Under the pieces are notes generated by a model, which was not told the DNA's origin, did not search any database, and saw only the letters and a list, made by a program, of their open reading frames with translations. Below are positions 55,525 to 64,000 of a DNA stretch of 64,000 nt, in pieces. This DNA is from Planctomycetota bacterium (GTDB lineage: Bacteria > Planctomycetota > UBA1135 > GCA-002686595), in the NCBI GenBank assembly GCA_016712565.1, contig JADJQU010000001.1:372001-436000 (forward strand), written 5' to 3'. The stretch's first letter is position 1, and each line of letters starts with the position of its first letter. The translations under genes were made by a program, and so were the position numbers.

Positions 55525-58397
55525 TCACTCGTTCCCCAGCGTGACCCGCACCTCGGCCTGCTCCTGGCCCAGGGCCAAGTCGACCGTGATTGCAGGTGCT
55601 TCGACGAACTGTGAGTTGTCCGCCGTGCCGGGGATCCAGTAGCCCGCGAGGACCTTGTAGGTGCCCGGGCCCACGTTCTCGAACTCGAACTCGGTCTCTC
55701 TCCGACCCAGCACTTCGTTGGCGGCGTGGGCCTGTTCGCGCTCGTTGCGTTGGAGCCGCACCTGCACGAAGCCCGTCAGGGCACGGCCCGTGGCCGTGAC
55801 GTGGACGCGAACCATCGAGGTGGACAGGTCCAGGTCCGCGTTTCGCAGGCCGGCTTCGGGCACCTCGAACGTCCGACCCTCGGGCAGGTTCCTTCCCAAG
55901 AGCGCTCCGGCCACGACTCGGTAGGAACCGGCGCGCGGGAGCGACAATCCGAATCGGCCGCTGCCATCCGTCGTGCCGTACACGGCCTCGCGGTCATCGG
56001 GCGCGCCGGAGGGGAACGCGCAAACGCTCATTCCGCCCAGGGGCTTGCCGGCGCGCCGCACCGAGCCCGCCAGGGGGACCGCGGCGCCCGGCGGCACCCC
56101 GAACACCACGTGGGCCTCGCCGCCCTCCGCCAGGGAGACGATCGCCTGTCGCGTGGGCCCGGGCTCCAGGCGCGGCGTGCCCGACTCGGTCTCCCAGGCG
56201 GCGCGATTGCGCTCCAGTTCCGCGGGGCTGGGCATCAGCCACAGCGTGTACTGACCAGGCGGGAGTTCCTCCAGCACGAACTCCCCTTGGGCATCCGTGC
56301 TGGTCGACTAGCTGACGAATCCGCCGTTCAGGATGGCATGGACCTCGCGCCCCTGAAGGGCGTCGTCGGCGGCCGCGGGATGCGCGAGCCCCGTGATGCG
56401 ACCGCCCAGGCGCAGGTAGAGCGTCACGTCCTGCAGCTCGTCGCCCGGTACGCACTGGACCGCCAGGGCCTCGCTGGCGGCGTAGCCCTCGAGTCGCGCC
56501 TGGATGTGAGCCATGCCCGGCGCGACGTTGGAGACCTTGAAGGTCCCGTCGGCGTCCGTCCTTCCCCGCGGGCGATCCGGCCCGTGGCGCGAGCTCATGT
56601 AAACGTGCAGCGTGGCGCGCGGCGCAGGCGCTCCGTTCGGCAGGCGCACCACGCCCGCGATCGAGCCCCGGCGCGTGGCGACGAAGGTGAAGGGGCCCAG
56701 TTCCCGTGGCACCACGATGTCCACGGGGTCGGGTGCTTCGCGATTCATGGCGCGCACCTCGAGCCGGTGTTCGCCCGGGGGAACGCCCGTCAGTTCGAAG
56801 CTGCCGTCCTTGGAGCGAATCGCCTTGGAGATCGCGCGCTCCTCATCGAGCACGCCGTTGTCGCGGGGCGTGGCCGTCACCTGGAAGCGCAAGAGGGGCT
56901 CACCCAGATCGTCCACCAGCCGGCCGGTGAGCGTGTGGCCGGCGGTGAGCACCAGCAGGATCTCGCCGCCGCCGGGTCGCACGCCGTCGAGGCTCGCCGA
57001 CGCGAAGGGGGCGGGCGAGGATTGCTTGGCCGAGGCCGCGCCCGCGTTCGCGACGGTCCCGAGCGTGGCCGCGACGCGGTAGGGGCCCGCGCCCAGTCCC
57101 TCCACGGCAAAGCGGCCGTCGTCGCTCGTGGTCACTGCGCCGAACTCCGAGTTCCGGCGACCCAGGAAGCGCAAGTTCGCCGCGGAATCGCCTTCGTCCG
57201 AGAGGTCCAGGAGTGTGATCCGCGCACCCTTGGCCGCCGTGCCGTCGGGCATCGTCACGCGCCCCTCGATGCGCCCGCCGCGCTCCATCCGGATTTCCAG
57301 TCCCTGGCGCGCCTCGCCGTCCTGCAGCCGGCCGAGCCGCAGCTCTGCTTCGGGGCGCTGGAGCGCGCCGGCCAGCAGCGTGATCTCGCCCGGAGCGACG
57401 GCGCCCACTTCGAACGAGCCGTCCTCGGCGATCGTGGCGTAGCCGAAGCTCGATCCGTCCCCCGGCGCGCCACCCGGAGGGAGGGTCTCTGCGATCACCG
57501 AGAGCTCCCGGGGCGGCCCTCCGTCCGGATCGATCACGCGCCCGGAGAGTCGGACTCCGCGCCGCAGATCCAGGTCCAAGATTCGCGTCTCACCCGCCGC
57601 GAAGCGAACCTGCTCGACAGGCGGAGAAAGGTAATCCCGCGTCTCGACCCCCAGGCGGTATTCACAGCGTGGGTCGAGCCCGCGGATCTCGTAGCGCAGG
57701 TCGGCGTCGAGGGCTCCATGGCGGTTGACTCCCTCGCGTCCGAGAGCCGGATCCCTGAACCAGCCCCAGGCGCTCACGGCCGCTCCGACGAGTCCAGCCG
57801 CTGCCGTCGCCTCCAAGCCAGCGGGGGCGCGCACCTGACCGATCACGCAGGCGCCGAGCTTGGGCTCGAGCCGCACCGGGGAGGCTGGGGCTCCGTCCTT
57901 CATGCGCACGAGGGCCGGCGTTTCCAGAAACAGGTGCCGCGCCTCCAGGGTCAGTCGCACCGTGCGCGCGTCCCGATCGCAGGCCAAGCGAAAGCTCCCC
58001 TGGGCCCCGACTCGTCCGCGCCGCGAGGCCGGGTCCCCGCTGTCGCGGCCGATGGCGACGATCTCGACCACCTCGTCGAGGGGTGTACCCTCGGGGAACT
58101 GCACGGTTCCCTCGAGCCAGAGCAGGTCCGTGTCCGTGCGTTTGGTCGGATCGACGACCGCTGCGCGAGGCGTTCCGGCTCCGGAAGCGGCGGGGAGGCC
58201 CGTCTCAGGTCCGAGGGCGCGTCCGCCGGCGAACCCAGGGTCCCGGAGCGCGAGGGCTCGCTCTCGGCGACGGTTGTCTGGGGCGTCGCCACCACCTCGC
58301 TCAGGGTTTCCTGCTGTCGCAGGGCGCTCCAGCCCGCGACGGCGATGGCGATCGCCAGGACCACGAAGACGACGATCAGCGACTTGGAGGCACGCAT
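55525..58397 (-). pseudogene. Membrane-anchored carboxypeptidase-regulatory-like repeat protein, broken by a frameshift and an in-frame TAG
   Basis: ATG 58397 starts a signal anchor (LIVVFVVLAIAIAVAGWSAL) and a Ser/Pro/Glu linker. Between about 58250 and 58130 coding moves to the -1 frame (…DLLWLEGTVQFPEGTPLDEV), which is open to a TAG at 56308-56310. Beyond the TAG the same frame continues with no other stop to 55525: …NGGFVS-stop-STSTDAQGEFVLEELPPGQYTLWLMP. Repeated CarboxypepD_reg-like domains are seen on both sides (GRVIDPDGGPPRE, GRVTMPDGTAAKGARI, GRLVDDLGEPLLRF, GVVRLPNGAPAPRATLHV, GSVRRAGKPLGGMSV). One restored base and one changed codon would give a ~955-residue exported protein. Either a decaying gene or two sequence errors. 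Pieces: 58397-~58200, 58104 or earlier to 56308, 56307-55525. Confidence 0.8.
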
Positions 58398-58785
58398 GCC
58401 GCGGTGGACCCTCGGGTTGCCCGCGAGTCTAGTGGGTGGATTCAGAAATCGCCCCGGGCCCCAGGCCAAAACCGCCTTCGGCCGCCTGGGGCCACACCGG
58501 CAATTCAGGACACCGGCGGGGGCGCCGTGATCGGATCACCGGGACTTGCCCGCGGCGCGCAGGGCTGCCCGGCGGCGGTTGGCTCGCCCGGGGAATTCAC
58601 GCTAGCGACTTTGTCACAAGGAGTTGCGCGCTTCGCTTTGCAGAGTTGCGTCGTTGGACCGCGCCGCCCAGGGGCCGGCGAACGGGCCGGGCCCTGGACA
58701 ACTGGGGCGGTCGAGGCGATGAAGGAGGACCCCTCCAATGACCTTTCCCGAGGTCTGAATCGGCGATGGCTTGCGTCCCGCATCG
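58398..58785. other. Divergent intergenic region with strong hairpin
   Basis: 388 bases between the broken repeat protein (minus) and the coiled-coil protein (plus). A perfect 10-bp inverted repeat (58457-58466 with 58484-58493) lies 60 bases upstream of the minus-strand start, where a 5' leader hairpin could form. An A/T-richer patch near 58605-58650 is the likeliest promoter area. No gene supported. Confidence 0.5.
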
Positions 58786-59577
58786 ATGACTCAGCACCAG
58801 AACCCTGCCCTCCAAGCTGCCCTGCGCCAGATGGGGCGCGCCACGACGCCCGAGGACCTGCGCGAGCGAGGGGTCGGGAGCCTGCGGGCCGTGAAGGCCA
58901 GCGAGATCGCGCTGTTGATCGAGCGCGCGGTCAACCGCACGTTGATGGAGCGCACCCTGGGCACGCCCGCTCCGGAACTGCAGGCCGAGCTGCGCGAGGC
59001 CGCCCAGCGGGAATTCGCCCGGCAGCTTCGGGATCTGGAGGAGCTCAAATCCCTCCACGAAGTTGCCGAACGGAAGCGCAGGACCCAGGCGGAACTGGAC
59101 CAGTTGCGCGAGGCGATCGCCGAGCAGCGCCGTCGCGTGGCCGAGCCGCGCGAGGACGCGCCCGCCGCCGCCGTGGATTCCGTGCTGCTGGAGCGGCGAC
59201 TTCTGGATCGCCTGGCGGGTTGCCTGGGGCCGATCGCCGCGGAGGCGCGCGCCAAGGAGGCCCTCGGGCCCGTGCTGCGCAGCCTGCGCGAGCTCGTGGA
59301 CCAGCAGGTGGCCGAGGGGCTGGCGCGGGAGCGGCAGCGGCACGAGGTCGAGCTGGAGCGCCAGGAGCGGCGCGTTCGAAAACTGCTGCGCAGCCTGGAA
59401 CGCACCGAGTCCCTGCTGATGGAATTTTCCGCGGGCGAGGAGCAGGAGGCGGGCATAGGATCGGGGTACCGCACGGTGCAGGGCCTGTCGCTCGAGGACG
59501 GCAAGGTCGAGCGCAAGCAGGCCATGATGCAGCGCATCCTCCAGGCGAATCTCGACCTGCGCACGAGGCTCCAGTAG
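58786..59577 (+). CDS. Coiled-coil protein of unknown function
   Basis: 263 residues from ATG 58786; a TTG five codons upstream is less likely. Almost entirely helical and charged, with long heptad-like stretches (ELREAAQREFARQLRDLEELKSLHEVAERKRRTQAELDQLREAIAEQRRRV at ~65-115; ELVDQQVAEGLARERQRHEVELERQERRVRKLLRSLERTE at ~165-205). No signal or membrane helix. Ends close to, and convergent with, the patatin gene. The pattern suits a scaffold or cytoskeletal-type protein; no family recognised. Confidence 0.8.
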   Translation: MTQHQNPALQAALRQMGRATTPEDLRERGVGSLRAVKASEIALLIERAVNRTLMERTLGTPAPELQAELREAAQREFARQLRDLEELKSLHEVAERKRRTQAELDQLREAIAEQRRRVAEPREDAPAAAVDSVLLERRLLDRLAGCLGPIAAEARAKEALGPVLRSLRELVDQQVAEGLARERQRHEVELERQERRVRKLLRSLERTESLLMEFSAGEEQEAGIGSGYRTVQGLSLEDGKVERKQAMMQRILQANLDLRTRLQ

Positions 59578-59603
59578 CCGACGCGCGGACAATCGCCGGG
59601 CTG

Positions 59604-60818
59604 CTAGAGCCGCCAGAAGCCGGTTTGCTGCAGGCCCTCGGCCTCGACGCCGCCCAGGAAGGCCGCGATGTCGGACATGCGCGCCTCGGCATCCGCCCGG
59701 CCCAGCTCGATCAGGCGGTTCACGTACGCGGGCTCGAACAGGACCATGGAGAGCGAGTCCGGCGTCTTGGACTCCTTGGTGCCCAGACCGCGCAGGAGGA
59801 AGCGGAAGGAGCGCGGCAGGTTGATCTCGTGCTCGCCGGCGATCTTCGCCAGGTCCCGCGTCGGCCGCACCAGCAGGAGGTCCACGGGTCGCAGTCCCAT
59901 GCGCGCGCCCTCCGGCAGGGCCTCGACCAGCCTGTTGAGCCGGTCGAGGTTCATCGCATCGTGGTCGAAGTTGTCGATGAAGATCGCGCTCATCAACACG
60001 CCCAGGACCTGGGCCGGCGCCGGGTAGACGCGCGCGACGCTGGCCACCGGGTCCTCGTGCACGCGCTGGTAGCGCGTCGAAATCGCCAGGATGCGCGTGG
60101 CGCCCAGGTGCAGCGCGGGCGAGAGCGGCGTGGTCAGGCGAATGCCGCCGTCGCCGTGCCACTCGTCATCGATTCTTATCGCCGGGAAGAACAACGGCAG
60201 AGCCGAGGAGGCCAGCACGTGGTCCACGCGCAGGCGCGCGGCCACGCTGGTGCGCATGGGGCGGTTCCAGAGCGGGACGTCGCGGCCCTGGACCCAGGTC
60301 ACGGACTTGGACGTGGCGTAGTTGGTGCTGGTCACCGCGGCGGCCCGCAGGCGGCCGGCGCGCAGGTTCTCCTCGATGCCCGGCAGGGAGCCGTCCTCGG
60401 CGGCGGACAGGTGCTCGCGCAGGAAGCGCTGCAGCGGGGCCGTGTCCACCATGCCGTGGGGGCGCGGGGCCACCTTGCTGCCCCCCGACAGGAGCCGCAT
60501 GCCCCAGCGCAGCACCGTGGAGCCCAAGGACGCGGAGCTGGCGTCGAACACGCACTGCGTGCGCAGATGGCTCCACAGGTCGCACAGCCGTTCCGTGCGC
60601 GTGGCGAAGTCTCCGGGGTGGTTGGCCAGGAACGCGGTGTTGATGGCTCCCGCGGAGACCCCCGTCAGGATCGGAATCCGGACCGAGGGGAAGCGCTTGC
60701 CCAGGGCGTCGAGAAAGCCGGCCTGGTAGGCGGCCCGGGCGCCGCCGCCGCCGAGGGCCAGGGCCAGCTGGCCTTCGCCGGCCCCCAGGGTGGCGTGCGC
60801 CCCCGATTCGGTGCTCAT
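59604..60818 (-). CDS. Patatin-like phospholipase
   Basis: 404 residues from ATG 60818. Patatin fold: oxyanion motif LALGGGGARAAYQAGFL, nucleophile elbow TGVSAGAIN with Ser55, and catalytic Asp in WHGDGGIR. LASSALPLFFPAIRI is the usual segment before it. No signal peptide, so a cytoplasmic or membrane-peripheral lipid acyl hydrolase. Length is typical of bacterial patatins with an extra C-terminal ~100 residues of helices. Its ATG overlaps a possible small upstream frame ending at 60815. Confidence 0.92.
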   Translation of the reverse strand: MSTESGAHATLGAGEGQLALALGGGGARAAYQAGFLDALGKRFPSVRIPILTGVSAGAINTAFLANHPGDFATRTERLCDLWSHLRTQCVFDASSASLGSTVLRWGMRLLSGGSKVAPRPHGMVDTAPLQRFLREHLSAAEDGSLPGIEENLRAGRLRAAAVTSTNYATSKSVTWVQGRDVPLWNRPMRTSVAARLRVDHVLASSALPLFFPAIRIDDEWHGDGGIRLTTPLSPALHLGATRILAISTRYQRVHEDPVASVARVYPAPAQVLGVLMSAIFIDNFDHDAMNLDRLNRLVEALPEGARMGLRPVDLLLVRPTRDLAKIAGEHEINLPRSFRFLLRGLGTKESKTPDSLSMVLFEPAYVNRLIELGRADAEARMSDIAAFLGGVEAEGLQQTGFWRL

Positions 60819-61306
60819 CGGGGCGTCGACCGTTGCAACGACCTATGCCCGTCGGGCTCGATCACCGCTTCCACGCCCCCCAGTCCAGCTTCGCGGGCCT
60901 GCTCGCGCAACACTTCCGCCGCGGGGTTCCCAGGACTCGCCGGGAGCCGCAGGTCGCGGATCGAGGGGGCCCGCCCGGCCGAAGCACGCGCCGGGCCCCG
61001 GACGGGAGGGCACGGAGGGCGGGGAGGCGGTGGGGGATTGTGCGGGAGCAGTCCTCCCGAGGCGGGCGAGTGGGCCCGGGGCCGGTGCCCGCTACGAGCG
61101 GCCGATCGGCAAGCCTGGGAGCCAGGGCGAGCGCGCGGGAGGCCGGGTGCGGATCGCCGGGGTGGCCAATCCGTCAGAGCCCATGGCCGGGGCGCCGGCA
61201 TGCTATGGTCTCTGTGACGCCATAACGTCTTCATCAACAATGAGTTATGCCACTCACGGCCAATTCTGGTCTCGCGGACTTGCCATCTGCCCATCAGGCG
61301 CTTCAA
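60815..61306 (-). CDS. Possible small gene upstream of patatin (doubtful)
   Basis: The stop at 60815 overlaps the patatin ATG as ATGA, the coupling used throughout this window. The last ~50 residues (RDLRLPASPGNPAAEVLREQAREAGLGGVEAVIEPDG) look like genuine helix-strand protein, but the first ~100 are Pro/Arg/His-rich and unconvincing. A shorter product starting inside, or a gene with a further frameshift, is possible; otherwise the 525-base gap is non-coding. No function proposed. Confidence 0.3.
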   Translation of the reverse strand: MKRLMGRWQVRETRIGREWHNSLLMKTLWRHRDHSMPAPRPWALTDWPPRRSAPGLPRARPGSQACRSAARSGHRPRAHSPASGGLLPHNPPPPPRPPCPPVRGPARASAGRAPSIRDLRLPASPGNPAAEVLREQAREAGLGGVEAVIEPDGHRSLQRSTPR

Positions 61307-61307
61307 T
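61280..61307 (+). promoter_or_regulatory. Possible sigma-70-type promoter of the TetR gene
   Basis: TTGCCA (61280-61285) and TTCAAT (61302-61307) with a 16-base spacer; the expected start of transcription near 61314 falls inside the palindrome that follows. Planctomycete promoter consensus is poorly known, so tentative. Confidence 0.35.
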
Positions 61308-61312
61308 GTGCC

Positions 61313-61334
61313 GATTCAATCGTTCGATTGAATC
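61313..61334 (+). promoter_or_regulatory. Operator palindrome upstream of TetR-family gene
   Basis: Perfect inverted repeat GATTCAATCG-TT-CGATTGAATC, 22 bases, ending 9 bases before the regulator's ATG. A/T-richer than the surroundings, and a further half-site-like TTCAATG lies at 61302. Length and position suit a TetR dimer site for autoregulation and control of the downstream exporter operon. A second, looser repeat (CATAAC ... GTTATG, 61221-61249) lies further upstream. Confidence 0.75.
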
Positions 61335-61343
61335 AACCGTTGG

Positions 61344-62081
61344 ATGGCAGCCCAAGACACCGACCACGCGCCCCGGAAGGGCGACCACGTCACCCGCGAG
61401 CGGCTGCTGGCGGCTGCGGGTCCGATCTTCGCCAGGCGCGGCTACCGCGAGGCCACGGTGCGCGAGATCTGCCAGCGCGCGGAGGTCAACGCCGCGGCGA
61501 TCCACTACCACTTCGGCGACAAGCTCGAGCTCTACTCCGAGACCCTGACCCGCTGCATGCGCGAGGGGCTCCAGCGCCACCCTCCGACCGCGGGACTGGG
61601 GCCGGGGGCCACGGCGGAGGAGCGACTCTTTCGCTTCGTCCACTCGTTCCTGCTGCGGATCCTGGGCGACGGCAACCCCGACTGGCAGGGGCAGCTCCTG
61701 GCGCGGGAGATGATGGAGCCCACCGAGGCCCTCGACCGGCTCGTGGAGGAGCTCGTGCGGCCGCTGTTCAAGCAGCTCTGCGCCCTGGTGGCCGAACTGC
61801 TCGGCGAACGGGCCCAGCCGGCCCAGGTGATCCTCTGCGCCCGCTCGGTCGTGAGCCAGTGCGTCTTCTACCACCACTCGCGGCCGGTCCTGCAGCGGCT
61901 CTCCCCGGCTGAGGTCCTGGGAGAGGAGCAGCTCCTGCGGCTGGCTCGCCACATCACGGACTTTTCCCTGGGGGCCCTCGCGGCGCTGGGGCGATCGCCG
62001 GACCTCCAAGGAACCGTCGGGCCGGGGTCTCCACGGGAGCCGGCCGCCCGCGGACCCATGGCCGACAGGGGCCGCCCGTGA
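61344..62081 (+). CDS. TetR/AcrR regulator, CerR type
   Basis: 245 residues. N-terminal helix-turn-helix (RERLLAAAGPIFARRGYREATVREICQRAEVNAAAIHYHFGDKLELY, ~18-64). The C-terminal ligand/dimer domain (REMMEPTEALDRLVEELVRPLFKQLCALVAELLG ... VVSQCVFYHHSRPVLQRL) matches the CerR/YbiH group. Such regulators commonly sit first in operons for HlyD-type adaptor and ABC exporters, which they repress until a small molecule binds. Here the gene overlaps the permease gene (GTGA) and has a palindrome 9 bases before its start, so it should repress the whole operon. Confidence 0.92.
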   Translation: MAAQDTDHAPRKGDHVTRERLLAAAGPIFARRGYREATVREICQRAEVNAAAIHYHFGDKLELYSETLTRCMREGLQRHPPTAGLGPGATAEERLFRFVHSFLLRILGDGNPDWQGQLLAREMMEPTEALDRLVEELVRPLFKQLCALVAELLGERAQPAQVILCARSVVSQCVFYHHSRPVLQRLSPAEVLGEEQLLRLARHITDFSLGALAALGRSPDLQGTVGPGSPREPAARGPMADRGRP

Positions 62082-63238
62082 ACTTCATCGCGCTCAAGAT
62101 GCTGATGGGCGATCGCGCCAAGTACATCGGCATCATCATCGGGCTGACCTTCGCGTCGCTCCTGATCACCCAACAGGCCTCGGTGTTCGTGGGCCTGATG
62201 ACGCGCACCTTCGGAGCGATCAGCGACCTGGGGCAGGCGGACGTGTGGGTGATGGACCCCAAGGTGCAGTTCGTGGACGACGTGAAGCCCCTGTCGGACA
62301 CGCGGCTGTTCCTGGTGCGCGGCGTCGAGGGCGTGCAGTGGGCCGTGCCCCTCTACAAGGGCCTGCTCAAGGCGCGGCTGGAGAACGGCAACTTCCAGAC
62401 CTGCATCGTCTTCGGCATCGACGACGCCACGCTGATGGGCGGTCCGCCGCAAATGTTCGAGGGCAAGCTGGAGGACCTGCGGCGCAGCGAGGCGGTGATC
62501 GTCGACCTCAACGGCGCGCGGACCAAGCTGGCGCGGCCGCCGCTCGAGCCGGGCGGCGCAAGCCGGCCCCTGGAGATCGGTGATTCGCTGGAACTCAACG
62601 ACCACCGTGCCGTGGTGGTCGGGCTGTGCGGGGTGACGCGCACCTTCCAATCCCAGCCGACGATCTACACCACCTACTCGCGGGCCACGCAGTTCGCGCC
62701 GCGCGAACGCCGGCTCCTGTCGTTCATCCTGGTCAAGGCCAAGGCCGGTGAAGATCCCGCGGCCCTGTGCCGCCGCATCCACGGGCAGACCGGCCTGCTG
62801 GCCCAGACCAGCACGGAGTTCCAGTGGACCACGGTCAAGTACTTCATGAAGTACACCGGGATCCCGATCAACTTCGGCATCGCGGTGTTGCTCGGCTTCC
62901 TGGTGGGCACGGTGATCGCAGGGCAGACCTTCTACAACTTCACGCTGGACAACATCCGGCAGTTCGGCGCCCTGAAGGCCATGGGGGCCTCCAACGCCAC
63001 GCTGCTGCGGATGATCCTGCTGCAGGCCCTGCTGTCGGGCGGAATCGGCTACGGGTTGGGCGTGGGACTCGCTTCGCTGTTCGGGCGCGTCGTGCGCGGC
63101 ACCGAGCTCGCGTTCCGGATGATGCCCCAGATCCTGATGATCTCGGGTGCCGCGGTGCTGTTCATTTGCATGCTCTCGGCCGTGCTGTCGATCCGCAAGG
63201 TGATGAAGCTCGAACCCGCGATCGTCTTCAAGAGCTGA
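62078..63238 (+). CDS. FtsX-type ABC transporter permease (DevC-like)
   Basis: 386 residues from GTG 62078. MacB/FtsX topology: one N-terminal helix (YIGIIIGLTFASLLITQQASVFVGL), a large periplasmic domain (~45-255), then three C-terminal helices (FGIAVLLGFLVGTVIAGQTFYN, LLRMILLQALLSGGIGYGLGVGLASLFG, ILMISGAAVLFICMLSAVLSI). Similar in plan and size to DevC of cyanobacterial glycolipid exporters. Works with the ATPase 3 bases downstream and probably the adaptor that begins at 63949. Substrate not known; lipids, macrolide-like drugs or siderophores fit the family. Confidence 0.92.
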   Translation: MNFIALKMLMGDRAKYIGIIIGLTFASLLITQQASVFVGLMTRTFGAISDLGQADVWVMDPKVQFVDDVKPLSDTRLFLVRGVEGVQWAVPLYKGLLKARLENGNFQTCIVFGIDDATLMGGPPQMFEGKLEDLRRSEAVIVDLNGARTKLARPPLEPGGASRPLEIGDSLELNDHRAVVVGLCGVTRTFQSQPTIYTTYSRATQFAPRERRLLSFILVKAKAGEDPAALCRRIHGQTGLLAQTSTEFQWTTVKYFMKYTGIPINFGIAVLLGFLVGTVIAGQTFYNFTLDNIRQFGALKAMGASNATLLRMILLQALLSGGIGYGLGVGLASLFGRVVRGTELAFRMMPQILMISGAAVLFICMLSAVLSIRKVMKLEPAIVFKS

Positions 63239-63241
63239 CCC

Positions 63242-63952
63242 ATGCAGGTGGCCCACGAGTTGGCGGTCAGTTGTCGCGGGGTGACCAAGACCTACGTCAG
63301 CGGCAGCACGCGCACCGAGGCCCTGCGGGGCATCGACCTCGACGTGCTCTCGAGCGAGCTCCTGATGTTGGTGGGCCCCTCGGGTTGCGGCAAGACCACG
63401 CTGATCTCGGTGATCGCGGGCATCCTCGACCAGGACGCGGGCACGTCGATCGTCTTCGGGCGCGACTTCAAGTCCATGTCCCAGCGTCAGAAGACCGCCT
63501 GGCGCGGCGCCCACGTGGGCTTCGTGTTCCAGGCCTTCAACCTGCTGCCGGCCCTGAACGCCCGGGAGAACGTCGCCGTGCCGCTCCTGATCCTGGGCAC
63601 GCCGCGGCGCGAGGCCCTGGAGCGCGCCCAGGCCGTCCTGGCCGACGTCGGGCTCTCGGATCGCGGAGGGTCCTTGCCCGCGGAACTTTCCGGGGGCCAG
63701 CAGCAGCGCGTGGCCATCGCGCGCGCCCTGGTGCACTCTCCGCGACTGATCGTCTGCGACGAGCCGACGTCCTCGCTGGACGCCGAAACGGGCAAGACGG
63801 TGATCGAGCTGCTCAAAGAGACCGCCGTGGCCCCCAACCGAGCGCTGGTGATCGTCACCCACGACTCGCGCATCTTCTCCTACGCCGATCGGGTCGCGCG
63901 CATGGACGACGGCCGGATCACGCGCATCGAAACGCAGAGGACCGCCCCATGA
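63242..63952 (+). CDS. ABC transporter ATPase (DevA/LolD-like)
   Basis: 236 residues. Walker A LVGPSGCGKTTLISVIAG, Q-loop VFQAFNLLPALNARENV, signature LSGGQQQRVAIARAL, Walker B LIVCDEPTSSLD, H-loop VIVTHDSRIFSYADR. This is the MacB/LolD/DevA branch that drives FtsX-type permeases by mechanotransmission. The gene starts 3 bases after the permease and its stop overlaps the next ATG (ATGA). Confidence 0.95.
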   Translation: MQVAHELAVSCRGVTKTYVSGSTRTEALRGIDLDVLSSELLMLVGPSGCGKTTLISVIAGILDQDAGTSIVFGRDFKSMSQRQKTAWRGAHVGFVFQAFNLLPALNARENVAVPLLILGTPRREALERAQAVLADVGLSDRGGSLPAELSGGQQQRVAIARALVHSPRLIVCDEPTSSLDAETGKTVIELLKETAVAPNRALVIVTHDSRIFSYADRVARMDDGRITRIETQRTAP

Positions 63953-64000
63953 TCCAGAAACTGCTCCTGCCCGTGCTGTCCCTCGCTGGGCTTTGCTTCG
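63949..64000 (+). CDS. Start of next operon gene, probably HlyD/DevB-type adaptor (partial)
   Basis: ATG 63949 overlaps the ATPase stop (ATGA). The 17 codons visible encode MIQKLLLPVLSLAGLCF, a typical signal or membrane anchor. In CerR-regulator/DevC/DevA operons the next gene usually encodes the periplasmic membrane-fusion protein, hence the call; the sequence seen is too short to prove it. Confidence 0.6.
   Translation, partial: MIQKLLLPVLSLAGLCF

Noticed and set aside
56308..56310. TAG as a recoded (pyrrolysine or readthrough) codon
   Set aside because: No pyl genes or recoding element are visible, the gene also carries a frameshift, and the protein type is structural. Mutation or sequence error is simpler.
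58083..61217. Plus-strand open frame of 1044 codons
   Set aside because: Crosses the coiled-coil gene out of frame and the patatin gene in antisense; composition is Arg/Gly/Pro-rich and non-protein-like.

Overview
The window is G+C-rich bacterial chromosome. Several gene families point to the phylum Planctomycetota: a PSCyt1/DUF1549/DUF1553 cytochrome-type protein followed by a DUF1501 protein, an ECF sigma factor next to large membrane Ser/Thr kinases, a sulfatase-like lipoprotein, carboxypeptidase-regulatory-like repeat proteins, and three secreted proteins sharing one Cys-rich C-terminal domain that begins around 'YCTxKxNSLGCTP'. Genes are packed into operons with ATGA, GTGA or TGATG overlaps. 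I saw no rRNA, tRNA, CRISPR array or insertion sequence.

Layout. 1-7.9 kb: edge-truncated sulfatase-like lipoprotein, two secreted proteins with the shared C-terminal domain (one frameshifted), a secreted unknown, a nucleotide-pyrophosphatase-type hydrolase, a Rieske protein and two small membrane proteins. 8-17.5 kb: a minus-strand, tightly coupled set of three glycosyltransferases, an ABC exporter, two maltokinase-like phosphotransferases and an AlgE-like outer-membrane barrel; this is the best candidate for an undescribed glycan assembly/export system. 17.9-26.8 kb: secreted repeat protein, beta-helix lipoprotein, then the PSD1/DUF1501 pair. 26.8-31.7 kb: DUF493 protein, ECF sigma factor, kinase with an FGE-like domain and two unknowns. 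31.6-36.3 kb: a molybdopterin oxidoreductase with a fused ferredoxin-NrfD partner, and a small CxxC protein. 36.6-41.1 kb: kinase-TPR protein and PhoD-like phosphatase. 41.3-44.8 kb: nitrate/sulfonate-type ABC importer and mutM. 44.8-50.2 kb: a small unknown, speA, then a PLP dehydratase, a TrmJ-like methyltransferase and a PduO-type adenosyltransferase in one operon. 50.3-58.4 kb: lamin-tail protein with the shared C-terminal domain, an M14 carboxypeptidase translationally coupled to a paralogue that has lost its zinc site, and a broken repeat protein. 58.8-64 kb: coiled-coil protein, patatin, and a CerR-type TetR regulator with a clear palindrome in front of a DevC/DevA-like ABC exporter operon that runs off the window.

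Data quality matters here. Eight genes carry what look like single-base lesions: about eight indels plus one in-frame TAG. Many sit in short G/C runs, and the coding signal continues in another frame on the far side. They are more easily read as residual consensus errors than as eight real pseudogenes, so these genes are annotated over their full span with the break position given.
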